The notes below the pieces were generated by a model that saw only the letters and a list, made by a program, of their open reading frames with translations, did no database searches and was not told where the DNA came from. From Gynuella sunshinyii YC6258 (GTDB taxonomy: Bacteria > Pseudomonadota > Gammaproteobacteria > Pseudomonadales > Natronospirillaceae): a stretch of 64,000 bases of DNA. Below, one piece after another: positions 9,784 through 18,445 of the stretch; the stretch's first letter is position 1; each line of letters opens with the position of its first letter. The DNA is taken from contig NZ_CP007142.1 in assembly GCF_000940805.1 (NCBI RefSeq), positions 720,593 to 784,592 of the forward strand. Reading direction: 5' to 3'. Position numbers and translations under genes: made by a program.

Positions 9784-12700
9784 TTAAGAGATGCTTCCGA
9801 ACTGTACCTGATACAACCGTTTAACCATATAAGCCACCGCAGTAAAAAATAGAATAATAGTCAATGGAAAGGCTCCAGGTACCCTCATCGCAGTTAGCAG
9901 ATCTTTGAGTGGCATCACCAGCTCATGTGCAATGAATATTGGAAATGCTAATACCCCGACAACGACAAGGACTTTAATAAATGTATCAAACCACCCGTGG
10001 GTATGTTGGCTGGTGGCGTATCGGTAGACTCCTGTTATACCAATAATGACAACGCCCAGATAGAATGGCCAAGTCCATAGAAACATGCCCTTTGGCCAAA
10101 TAAACCAAAACGAAAACTGTCCCTGCTCATAAGACAGGATGACTGCAAGGCCAATGAGCAGTAAACCAGCCATGCCAAATAATTTTAGACTTCCTTCTCT
10201 GACTATGGTGTTTCTGATCCAGTTGCCAACTGCCGCACCCAACATTACACCAGCAGACATTTCAAAATAATTGTATTTGGCAGTTAGTAATAAAATGAAA
10301 GGCTGAATAAGGGGGTTATTTGATGGTGAGATCTGTATCGCATCGATTACAAGATGTGTCGTATAAAAGAGTAGAGCGGCTATTAAACAAGAATAACTGA
10401 AGTTCAGTTTCCAGGTCAGTGCTCTTAACCAGATGGGTAGACTTAAAACAGCAAAGAAATAATAAGTGAGTACGCTCCAGAAAGCATTAGAGACTACGAG
10501 TCCATCGATATCGGCTCCTTCTGCAAGGTTGGAAATGATTTTTAGTGCTGCATAAACAGTAATTCCACTACCTAGCAATATTGCGTTTCGAAAAGCCACA
10601 GGAGTAACTGACTGAGGGTTTTTCTGGTATCTCGGGAAAAAGAAAAAACCAATGCCTGCTCCAAAGACCATTGCAAAACCAGGTGTTCCGGAACTGTACA
10701 ATGGAGCCAGATATTTATTGAAATGAGCGAACACGGCAGGCAGCCGGTCAATAATGCCAGGCATCCAGTGTGCTGTAACATTTAGCAACACGAGCAACCC
10801 GCGCACCATATTCAAAGCTTGGCTGCCGGCTGCCAGTGGAATTTTTCGAGATGGAGTATTTGGTTCCTGCTCTGAACGTAGTGCTATTGTACTGGCAGCA
10901 GCAGGTTCATCGGAACTTCTGACAATGTCATTAATACTGTGTCCTTCAAAGATACGTCGGCATATATCTTTTGGGATACCCGCTTTCTCCATTTTCATGG
11001 TGACAGTAATTGCAGAGAGAGAATCTCCTCCAAGCTCAAAGAAGGAGTCATGGATGCTGATTGGGTTAATTTTCAGAGTTTCTTCCCAGATTTGCACCAG
11101 TTGTTTAGTTTTCTCTGTCAACGCATTTGAGGCGTCACTGGACTGATCCATATTAGAAACAATCTGCGCAATAGAAAGCCCCTCGAAAATTTTACGACAA
11201 ACTTCTTTTGGGATGCCGGCCTTTTCCATTCTCATGGTAACGCTGATGGCCGAAAGTGAATCGCCTCCCAAGTCGAAAAAACTATCATTCATACTGATCG
11301 GGTGGATCTTAAGAACATCCTCCCAAATAGCAATTAACTGAGAGATTTTGTTGGCTAATAATGGGCTTTGAGTGCTTTTAAAATGCTGGCAGATCTGGGC
11401 TATTGTGAGGCCTTCAAAAATCTTTCGACAAATATCTTTTGGAATGCCGGCCTTTTCCATTTTCATGGTAACGGTTATGGCAGATAGAGAATCCCCGCCT
11501 AGATCGAAAAAACTGTCATTCAAGCTGATGGGGCTGATTTTCAGAACGTTTTCCCAGATATCCACTAGCTTGTCGGCAATGGAATCAGGCGATGCCTGTT
11601 TTGCCTCAGTATTTGCAGATTTAGTGGAGAGCGATTCATTGCTTTGGTACTGTTCTGATAGTTTTTTACGCTGTATCTTGCCAGTATCTGTCATTGGAAA
11701 TGACTTGCAGGGCATTATTTTTAGAGTTTTACCTGCATTGAATCCGTGTTTCAACATAACACGGTTCGAGACTTCCCTTAATTGTTCGACATCAATATTG
11801 GTGTCGGACAAATATGAGACCAATGGTTGTTCGCCCCGTAATGAGTCGGGAATTTTGCTGATCGCTATTCCGCGGCGAGCTTGCAACTCTGTCAAAATAT
11901 CTTGCTCGAGTGCTTCCGGAAATAACTTAACACCACCACAATTTATAAGATCGTCAGCTCTACCTTCATAGTAAATATAACCATTTTCAATGCGTCCCTG
12001 GTCACTGGTGGTAAACCACCCATCATCGTCCACCAGCCTTTGTTCCAGCGTGTCTTTGATCTGTCCGCTAGCCAGGTGAGGGCCTCGAATTCTGATTTGT
12101 CCGTTACCACCGACGGCTACTTCCACACCATCATAAGCTTTTCCCACAGATTCAAGTTCTTCGCCTTCGGTTTCATGTATTTTCAGAAAGCTACTGCGAG
12201 ATGCCTCTGTAAGGCCATAATGCTGGATGATTCTGGCTTTAGGAAACAGGGCTTTAAGTTGCTCTTTTTCAGCACGGCTCATGTACTGACTGCCGATTTC
12301 TATCCAGAGGACTTTCTCACCAATACCGAGAAACAGTTCCTGGGACTGGAGTAAAATCCGCCAGAGTGTTGGTACTGCTGAAATTGCATTGATTTTATCC
12401 CGTTGGAGCATTTCAGCAATTTCAGAAGGATTGAAGCCATTAGGAGGGATATAGAACTTACCGCCGGCTTGACTCACTACGCGACATCGGCCAAACCCGA
12501 AGGAATAGTTAACTGGAACACCAATATACTCCCTGATACTGGAATCTATTGCCATGATAGATGTAAGACGTTCAGTAGTATTGGCTAGCGCACCATAAGA
12601 TAGCAGGATAGCTTTGGGCTTGCCTTCTGTTCCGGACGTGAACAATACCTGGGCAATGTCCTGCGACCGTTCCTGCATGTTGGGATAGTTCAGGTCGCTG

Positions 12701-12891
12701 ACCCAGCCGGTATCGTCTTCAGGTGTCAGTATTTGTGATATACCTAACATATCGCAACGTTCCCTGTCGTTTTCATCTCGGAGGTTTACAACCACAGAGC
12801 CTTTGGAAAACGCACTAAAAACACCTTTGACGTAGCTGATTGAGCTTCTCGAAACAATTCCTAATATTTCGCGGTCAGCGCTGAAATTCAT
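9784..12891 (-). CDS. Fusion: AMP-forming adenylation domain, three carrier domains, membrane acyltransferase (Acyl_transf_3)
   Basis: A 1035-residue fusion protein. Residues 1-~420 form an adenylation domain with LFTSGTEGKPKA, YGLTEAS, a TSDQG variant of the TGD motif, YEGRADDLINCGG and TDTGKIQRKKL (catalytic Lys). Its N-terminus is short, starting near the usual first beta-alpha unit. Three tandem phosphopantetheine carrier domains follow, each with GGDSLSA; the attachment serines are Ser468, Ser545 and Ser624. From ~690 to the end is an OafA-like multi-spanning acyltransferase with Arg697 and His708 in MVRGLLVLLNVTAHW. In principle the protein activates a carboxylic or amino acid with ATP, loads it on the carriers and transfers it across or at the membrane, like DltA-DltC-DltB in one chain. 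It starts the EPS-side operon and has an AAGGA site. The activated substrate is unknown. Confidence 0.88.
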   Translation of the reverse strand: MNFSADREILGIVSRSSISYVKGVFSAFSKGSVVVNLRDENDRERCDMLGISQILTPEDDTGWVSDLNYPNMQERSQDIAQVLFTSGTEGKPKAILLSYGALANTTERLTSIMAIDSSIREYIGVPVNYSFGFGRCRVVSQAGGKFYIPPNGFNPSEIAEMLQRDKINAISAVPTLWRILLQSQELFLGIGEKVLWIEIGSQYMSRAEKEQLKALFPKARIIQHYGLTEASRSSFLKIHETEGEELESVGKAYDGVEVAVGGNGQIRIRGPHLASGQIKDTLEQRLVDDDGWFTTSDQGRIENGYIYYEGRADDLINCGGVKLFPEALEQDILTELQARRGIAISKIPDSLRGEQPLVSYLSDTNIDVEQLREVSNRVMLKHGFNAGKTLKIMPCKSFPMTDTGKIQRKKLSEQYQSNESLSTKSANTEAKQASPDSIADKLVDIWENVLKISPISLNDSFFDLGGDSLSAITVTMKMEKAGIPKDICRKIFEGLTIAQICQHFKSTQSPLLANKISQLIAIWEDVLKIHPISMNDSFFDLGGDSLSAISVTMRMEKAGIPKEVCRKIFEGLSIAQIVSNMDQSSDASNALTEKTKQLVQIWEETLKINPISIHDSFFELGGDSLSAITVTMKMEKAGIPKDICRRIFEGHSINDIVRSSDEPAAASTIALRSEQEPNTPSRKIPLAAGSQALNMVRGLLVLLNVTAHWMPGIIDRLPAVFAHFNKYLAPLYSSGTPGFAMVFGAGIGFFFFPRYQKNPQSVTPVAFRNAILLGSGITVYAALKIISNLAEGADIDGLVVSNAFWSVLTYYFFAVLSLPIWLRALTWKLNFSYSCLIAALLFYTTHLVIDAIQISPSNNPLIQPFILLLTAKYNYFEMSAGVMLGAAVGNWIRNTIVREGSLKLFGMAGLLLIGLAVILSYEQGQFSFWFIWPKGMFLWTWPFYLGVVIIGITGVYRYATSQHTHGWFDTFIKVLVVVGVLAFPIFIAHELVMPLKDLLTAMRVPGAFPLTIILFFTAVAYMVKRLYQVQFGSIS

Positions 12892-13360
12892 ATGGGGTCC
12901 TTTTGTGTTACAAGCGATACATCATGTCGGGTCATGTAAATTATGATCGGAAACAGGATGACACTATCTTACTCCTGACGCACTAGTAAATAATGTTAAA
13001 GAAACTGGCTTACCAAGTACATCAAAAAGCATGCTGCGCCATAACAAACAATCGAACGGAGCCCGCGTTCATTATCATGTCATCAAAAGAGCATGAGTCT
13101 TATTGCTTTTTAAGGTTTGAACTGTAAAAAAGTCTGACACTTTTGAGTCCAGGTTCTAATTACTTTGTTTTAATGCTCAAAGTCGACCGCTTTACTATCA
13201 GTCAATTCTTGTAAGTTAAATATGTTTTGCTTAATCTTGGAATTATTCATGAATGAAGGAAGGGCCTCTGGACTATGAGACCGGTATGGATTCAATTTTA
13301 CGCAATACACCCAAGTCACCTGTTTAGTATTCTTAGTCATCATATAAACAGTTTTTTAAA
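12892..13360. promoter_or_regulatory. Divergent intergenic region between the two EPS operons
   Basis: These 469 AT-rich bases separate the leftward carrier/oxygenase/priming operon from the rightward glycosyltransferase operon and must hold promoters for both. I searched both strands by eye for a GG-N10-GC sigma-54 signature and found none. The first rightward gene (ATG 13361) has no clear Shine-Dalgarno sequence. Confidence 0.5.
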
Positions 13361-14335
13361 ATGACTGTGCTAGCAATTGTTATCGTTAATTACAAGACTC
13401 CGGCAATGGTCATAGATTGTCTGGAAACCTGTATGCCTGAGCTGGTTGATATCGACAGTAAAATTATTGTTGTTGATAACTGCTCGAAAGATAATTCCTG
13501 TGAAGAAATCCGACGTTGGATTGATAGCGAGCAGGTGCAGGGGCAGGTGGAGGTTGTTGCGTCACCGGTGAACGGTGGCTTCTCAGCAGGTAACAACGTT
13601 GGAATTAAGGCTGTTAGGGCAAAATATTACCTGCTCCTTAACAGTGATACCCTGGTAAGGAAAAATGCATTTAAAACCCTCTTGAGTGTTGCCGAACAAA
13701 ATCCTCAAGCGGGGTTGTTCAGCCCCAGGCTTGAGTGGCCGGATGCGACTCCTCAGGAAAGTTGTTTTCGCTTTCACTCACCGGTTAGTGAGCTTATCAA
13801 TGCCGCCTGCACGGGCATCGTGAGTCGATTGCTGAGAAATTTTGTTGTCGCCCATCCTGTCCGTATGGAGCCAGACTATTACCATTGGACCAGTTTTGCG
13901 TGTGTCCTGATCAGAGCTGAAGTACTGGAAAGTATAGGTCTGATGGACGAAGGTTACTTCATGTACTTTGAGGACTCAGAGTTTTGTTACCGGGCTGCTG
14001 CTGCTGGCTGGAAGGTCATGAATGTTCCCGATGCGCATGTGGTTCATCTACGGGGGGGCAGCTCTCCCGTTAAATCCCAGGCGCGTCTGAGAAAACGCCT
14101 GCCGCGTTATTTTTACGAATCCAGGGCGCGGTTTTTCTATCAGCTCTATGGTAAATCCGGATTGTTGGCTGCCAACGTTCTATGGATTTTTGGCACCCTT
14201 ATTTCTCAGTCTCGCAGAATTATTCTGCCTCATAAACCAAGAAGCGTCATTGAAAAGCAGTGGCGCGATATCTGGGTTAATTTCAACAAGCCTCTCAAAC
14301 CCTACATTCATCCGGATGACTATGACAAAACCTGA
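13361..14335 (+). CDS. Glycosyltransferase family 2, rhamnosyltransferase-like
   Basis: A 324-residue GT-A fold enzyme that should add one sugar to the lipid-linked EPS repeat in the cytoplasm. Motifs in order: VIVNYKTPAMVIDCL at the start, VVDNCSKDNS, NGGFSAGNNVGI, LLLNSDTLV (DxD equivalent) and DEGYFMYFEDSEFCYRAAAAGW, with the acidic catalytic residue typical of WbbL-like transferases. The C-terminus has a hydrophobic helix near residues 264-280. It is the first gene of the rightward operon and its stop overlaps the start of the sulfotransferase gene. The sugar donor cannot be read from sequence; dTDP-rhamnose is a common donor in this subfamily. Confidence 0.9.
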   Translation: MTVLAIVIVNYKTPAMVIDCLETCMPELVDIDSKIIVVDNCSKDNSCEEIRRWIDSEQVQGQVEVVASPVNGGFSAGNNVGIKAVRAKYYLLLNSDTLVRKNAFKTLLSVAEQNPQAGLFSPRLEWPDATPQESCFRFHSPVSELINAACTGIVSRLLRNFVVAHPVRMEPDYYHWTSFACVLIRAEVLESIGLMDEGYFMYFEDSEFCYRAAAAGWKVMNVPDAHVVHLRGGSSPVKSQARLRKRLPRYFYESRARFFYQLYGKSGLLAANVLWIFGTLISQSRRIILPHKPRSVIEKQWRDIWVNFNKPLKPYIHPDDYDKT

Positions 14336-15197
14336 TTTCATATTAATTGGGGCAATGAAAAGTGCCACCAGTACATTACATGCTCAGTTGGCCATGCAAC
14401 CCGGCATTTTTATGTCTACGCCGAAAGAGCCTAATTATTTCAGTGATGATGAGCAGTATGCGCGCGGAGAGGCATGGTACGATGGTTTGTTTGAGTTGGC
14501 AGAGAACGGTGATCTATGTGGAGAGTCCAGTACACACTACACCAAGCTGCCGGATTATCCTCAGACCATTGAGAGGATGCAGAGGCGCCTGGTTGCACCC
14601 AAACTAATCTATGTCATACGACATCCGGTTGATCGTCTGGTTTCCCACTATATTCATCAGTGGTCACAGCGTGTGATCAGTTGTGACATTAACCAAGCGA
14701 TTGATCAGTACCATGAGTTGATCGCTTATAGTTGTTATGCAAGGCAGTTACTACCTTATATAGAAGCTTATGGCCGGGAAAATATTCTGGTCACCTGTAC
14801 GGAGGCGATCAAAGCGAGCCCCCAGTCAGAGCTTGAGCGGGTTGCCAGATTTATCGGTTATTCGAAGCCCGTCGTTTGGCATGACACGCTACCTTCGCAA
14901 AATGTCTCGCAGCAACGAATCAGACCATTTCCGGGGTACGGTTTGTTGGTCGAATCCCGGGTGATGACGTTCTTACGTCAGAAGCTGGTGCCTCAAAGTA
15001 TACGGGATCGTGTCAAAAGTGGGCTGACTATGAAAGAGCGCCCGGTGATCGATGCTGTTCATATGAATAAGCTCGTTGAAACCTTTGATCGGGATCTTGA
15101 GGTCTTAGGGAGCTGGTTTGGGCGGCAGATCAAGTGCGACAACTTCAAACAGGTCGCTGTTTCTGAGCCACTGAAATTTTCGCATCAGCAATCTTAA
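14322..15197 (+). CDS. PAPS-dependent sulfotransferase
   Basis: A 291-residue sulfotransferase. The 5'-phosphosulfate loop is IGAMKSATSTLHAQL near the N-terminus, and the 3'-phosphate motif is YVIRHPVDRLVSHYIHQW near residue 100. A GESSTHY segment follows the family pattern. I chose ATG 14322 because the protein then begins MTKPDFILIGAMKS directly before the PAPS loop; ATG 14316 is also possible. The frame stays open upstream to 14148, but that stretch lies inside the previous glycosyltransferase. The start overlaps the preceding gene by 14 bases, suggesting translational coupling. It probably sulfates a sugar of the EPS, which would give a negatively charged polymer. Confidence 0.88.
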   Translation: MTKPDFILIGAMKSATSTLHAQLAMQPGIFMSTPKEPNYFSDDEQYARGEAWYDGLFELAENGDLCGESSTHYTKLPDYPQTIERMQRRLVAPKLIYVIRHPVDRLVSHYIHQWSQRVISCDINQAIDQYHELIAYSCYARQLLPYIEAYGRENILVTCTEAIKASPQSELERVARFIGYSKPVVWHDTLPSQNVSQQRIRPFPGYGLLVESRVMTFLRQKLVPQSIRDRVKSGLTMKERPVIDAVHMNKLVETFDRDLEVLGSWFGRQIKCDNFKQVAVSEPLKFSHQQS

Positions 15198-15214
15198 TTT
15201 GGAATAACACAATA

Positions 15215-16249
15215 ATGACTGCCTTTGATACTGAACAATCCGATAGTGCTGATGCGGTAGAAATAATAAGCCAGGATTGCGGTGCCGTGGTTATCGGGCG
15301 TAACGAAGGGGACCGGCTCAGGCAATGTCTTAACAGTCTGATCAAACAGGTTACGGCGATTGTGTATGTTGACTCTGGGTCGACGGACAGCAGTGTCAAG
15401 ATGGCTGAAAGTCTCGGAGTTTTGGTGGTTTCTCTGGATATGACAGTTCCATTTACTGCTGCCCGAGCCCGCAATGCTGGTGCGGCCAAGTTGCTGAAGA
15501 TTTATCCTGATCTGCAGTTTATTCAGTTTATTGATGGTGACTGTGAGCTACGATCCGGCTGGATTCAGGCAGCAGCATCGTTTTTGGGTGAACACCCTGA
15601 TTATGCGGTTGTATGTGGTCGGCGCCGGGAGCGTAATCCACAAAACAGCATTTATAACCTCCTGTGTGACATGGAATGGGATACTCCCATTGGTGACGCC
15701 AGTGCTTGTGGTGGCGATGCGCTCATTAGGACAAGTGCTTATCAGATTGTTAATGGCTACCGGGATGACTTGATTGCTGGCGAAGAGCCGGAAATGTGTC
15801 TGAGAATGCGGGAAAAAGGTTGGAAAATTAACCGTATTGATGCAGAGATGACTCTTCATGATGCAGCTATGACCCGTTTCGGGCAATGGTGGAAAAGAGC
15901 ACAGCGGGCGGGATATGCCTATGCGGAAGGATTTTCCATACATGGGCGTAGCCTCGAAAAATACCGGCAAAAGGAAATTCGCAGTATTTTGGTCTGGGCG
16001 GTTTGTTTACCGCTGTCGTTTCTGTGTCTTGCGTTGATATCTCCTTGGATGCTGGTGTTGTTCTTGCTTTACCCTGTGCAGGTAATACGCCTTAGTGTTC
16101 GTTATCGTTTAAGAATTACAAGTGCAAAACAGGCGTTTTGGTATGCACTGTCCAATGTGGGTGGAAAATTTCCGCAACTAACAGGTATATGGCGTTATGT
16201 ACTCAACCGGATTAAGGGACGCCGTGGTACTTTAATTGAATACAAATAA
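15215..16249 (+). CDS. Glycosyltransferase family 2 with C-terminal membrane segments
   Basis: A 344-residue GT2 enzyme. After a short leader, VVIGRNEGDRLRQCLNSL begins the nucleotide-sugar domain. YVDSGSTDSSV is the first aspartate motif, FIDGDCELRSGW holds the DxD-like metal site, and AGEEPEMCLRMREKGW is the acceptor-side acidic motif. Hydrophobic helices near residues 252-290 suggest membrane attachment. It lies 17 bases after the sulfotransferase gene and 17 before the next GT2, so all are co-transcribed. Donor and linkage are unknown. Confidence 0.88.
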   Translation: MTAFDTEQSDSADAVEIISQDCGAVVIGRNEGDRLRQCLNSLIKQVTAIVYVDSGSTDSSVKMAESLGVLVVSLDMTVPFTAARARNAGAAKLLKIYPDLQFIQFIDGDCELRSGWIQAAASFLGEHPDYAVVCGRRRERNPQNSIYNLLCDMEWDTPIGDASACGGDALIRTSAYQIVNGYRDDLIAGEEPEMCLRMREKGWKINRIDAEMTLHDAAMTRFGQWWKRAQRAGYAYAEGFSIHGRSLEKYRQKEIRSILVWAVCLPLSFLCLALISPWMLVLFLLYPVQVIRLSVRYRLRITSAKQAFWYALSNVGGKFPQLTGIWRYVLNRIKGRRGTLIEYK

Positions 16250-16266
16250 TTGAATGGATTAAAACA

Positions 16267-17190
16267 ATGTCGTATTTACTGGTTTCCCCCTGCCGAAATG
16301 AAGCAGATTACATGCGCATTACCCTGGACAGTGTTGTTGCCCAAACTGCCCAGCCGGATCTCTGGGTTATCGTTGATGACGGGTCTACCGATGAGACGCC
16401 GGTTATTTTGAAACAATATGCAGAAAAGCATTCTTTTATAAAGGTTATCACCCGTCAGGACCGTGGTCACAGGAGTGTAGGGCCAGGTGTGATAGAAGCG
16501 TTTTATCATGGCTATGATCAGATTGATGTCAGTCAGTTCGATTTTGTATGTAAGTTTGACTTGGATCTGGATCTGCCACCGCGTTATTTTGAAACTCTGA
16601 TTGAGCGCATGAACGCTAACCCCCGAATTGGTACGTGCAGTGGAAAAGCATACTTTCGCGATCAGAAAACCGGTGAGCTGGTCAGTGAAAAATGTGGCGA
16701 TGAAATGTCCGTCGGTATGACTAAATTTTATCGTCGCAGTTGTTTCGAAGAAATTGGTGGATTCGTCAGGCAGGTCATGTGGGATGGTATTGATTGCCAC
16801 AAGTGCCGGCAGTTAGGCTGGATAGCCGTCAGTTGGGACGAGCCGGATCTCCGATTCATTCATTTGAGGCCTATGGGATCGAGCCAGAAAGGTATTTTTA
16901 CTGGCAGGATGCGCCATGGTTTTGGGCAGTATTTTATGGGTACCGGCCTGTTGTACATGACGGCATCATCTGTTTTTAGATTATTTCACCCACCCTATCT
17001 GGTCGGTGGTTTGGCGATGTGGTGGGGATATGTGAAAAGCATGCTTCAGAAGCAACCCCGTTTTGCAGATAAAGAACTGGTACAGTTTATTCGCGAGTAT
17101 CAGACTCAATGCCTGTTAAAAGGTAAGACTGCGGCGACCGAGGCGCTCAACCGTCAACAGGAAGTTGTATGGAAAACCACGCACTCTTGA
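16267..17190 (+). CDS. Glycosyltransferase family 2
   Basis: A 307-residue GT2 enzyme in the middle of the EPS operon. The N-terminus LLVSPCRNEADYMRITLDSV and VIVDDGSTDETP are the usual nucleotide-sugar binding motifs. CKFDLDLDLPPRYFE carries the DxD metal-binding site, and RRSCFEEIGGF plus WDGIDCHKCRQLGW form the acceptor region. Its stop at 17190 lies 13 bases before the preferred start of the next glycosyltransferase. No signal peptide was seen; a hydrophobic patch near residues 240-255 may contact the membrane. Confidence 0.88.
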   Translation: MSYLLVSPCRNEADYMRITLDSVVAQTAQPDLWVIVDDGSTDETPVILKQYAEKHSFIKVITRQDRGHRSVGPGVIEAFYHGYDQIDVSQFDFVCKFDLDLDLPPRYFETLIERMNANPRIGTCSGKAYFRDQKTGELVSEKCGDEMSVGMTKFYRRSCFEEIGGFVRQVMWDGIDCHKCRQLGWIAVSWDEPDLRFIHLRPMGSSQKGIFTGRMRHGFGQYFMGTGLLYMTASSVFRLFHPPYLVGGLAMWWGYVKSMLQKQPRFADKELVQFIREYQTQCLLKGKTAATEALNRQQEVVWKTTHS

Positions 17191-17203
17191 TTTGGAGCTA
17201 TTC

Positions 17204-18445
17204 GTGAAGATCGCTTATCTTGCGCCAGAAATTCCCGCACTTTCTGCAACATTTGTTTACAATGAAATTCTATGTCTACAGCGTTTGGGAACAGAAGTTA
17301 TACCATTTTCCATTCATCGACCCAAAGTCGAAGCTCAGGAGCCATCGGTAGAGAACCTGAAAGCAAACACACGCTACCTTTATGAACGAAGCAAATTCAT
17401 AGTTGCAGGAAAGCACCTGAGGTTGATATTTGGTCACCCGAGAGCCTACTTTTCAGGTTTTGGCTGGCTTGTCAGAGATATGATTCAGTTGGGGTTAGTG
17501 AATCGGGGTGCCCTTGGCTTGGCTTATCGCTTTTTTTTTGCTGCAGCGTTGGCAGATGATTTAAGAAGAACGAAAGTACAGCACCTTCACGTTCACTTTG
17601 CTCACGTTCCGACAGATGTTGCCATGTATGCCTCTGTGTTGGCGGGTATTCGCTTTAGCGTGACAGCGCATGCAAACGATTTGTTTGAAAGGGGCTGGTT
17701 ATTAAAAGAAAAAGTTCGGCGCTCCGCTTTTTTTGCGACTATTTCAGAGTTTAATGTTCGATTTCTTAGGAGCTTGGGAGCGGATGTCAGCCGTATCAAT
17801 GTTATACGCTGTGGGGTTGACGATGATCAGTTTCCTGCAAACGTAGGTATCAACACTAAAAAACCTGATGCTCATCGTGTGGTTGGTGTGATTGGTCGCA
17901 TGGTTGAAAAGAAAGGAATGGATCTATTGATCAAGGCTATCTACTTGCTGTGTCAAAGAAATATGGATGTTGAACTGCGAATTGCAGGGTCCGGCCCTCT
18001 TGAGCAAGAGTTACGAAATCTGGTTTACAAGCACCAACTAGAAAATCAGGTTAAGTTTCTGGGACCAATCGCCCACAATCAGGTCTCAGAATTTCTAACA
18101 AGCCTGGATTTATTTGTATTGCCGTGTCGTAAAGACAGCAATGGTGATATGGATGGTATCCCTGTTGTTCTAATGGAGGCTATGTTGTCGGGAATTCCAG
18201 TTGTATCGACCAGATTATCAGGGATTCCTGAGTTGGTTGTTGATCAGCAGAGTGGCTTATTGGTTGACCCAGAAGATGAGGCGTCTTTAGCGGATGCAAT
18301 TGCAGCAATTCTACAGGATTTACCCATGTCGCAGCGATTGACACAAAATGCAATCTCTCTTATTCGCCAAGAATTTTCTCTGTCGGGTAATACAGAGAAA
18401 CTCAACCGATTATTCTATCACTGTGTACAACAGCATTCGCTATGA
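17204..18445 (+). CDS. Glycosyltransferase family 4 (GT-B fold)
   Basis: A 413-residue retaining glycosyltransferase. The N-terminal domain starts MKIAYLAPEIPALSATFVYNE, typical of EPS GT4 enzymes. HVHFAHVPTDVA and FSVTAHANDLF lie in the acceptor domain. The C-terminal nucleotide-sugar domain has VVGVIGRMVEKKGMDLLI and PVVLMEAMLSGIPVVST, the E-x7-E signature. I chose GTG 17204, which has a GGAG site six bases upstream; an earlier in-frame ATG at 17165 lies inside the previous gene and gives an unrelated N-terminus. The stop overlaps the start of the next gene by four bases. Confidence 0.9.
   Translation: MKIAYLAPEIPALSATFVYNEILCLQRLGTEVIPFSIHRPKVEAQEPSVENLKANTRYLYERSKFIVAGKHLRLIFGHPRAYFSGFGWLVRDMIQLGLVNRGALGLAYRFFFAAALADDLRRTKVQHLHVHFAHVPTDVAMYASVLAGIRFSVTAHANDLFERGWLLKEKVRRSAFFATISEFNVRFLRSLGADVSRINVIRCGVDDDQFPANVGINTKKPDAHRVVGVIGRMVEKKGMDLLIKAIYLLCQRNMDVELRIAGSGPLEQELRNLVYKHQLENQVKFLGPIAHNQVSEFLTSLDLFVLPCRKDSNGDMDGIPVVLMEAMLSGIPVVSTRLSGIPELVVDQQSGLLVDPEDEASLADAIAAILQDLPMSQRLTQNAISLIRQEFSLSGNTEKLNRLFYHCVQQHSL

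Noticed and set aside
14148-14321. N-terminal extension of the sulfotransferase
   Set aside because: It lies inside the previous glycosyltransferase gene and the PAPS loop should be close to the N-terminus.
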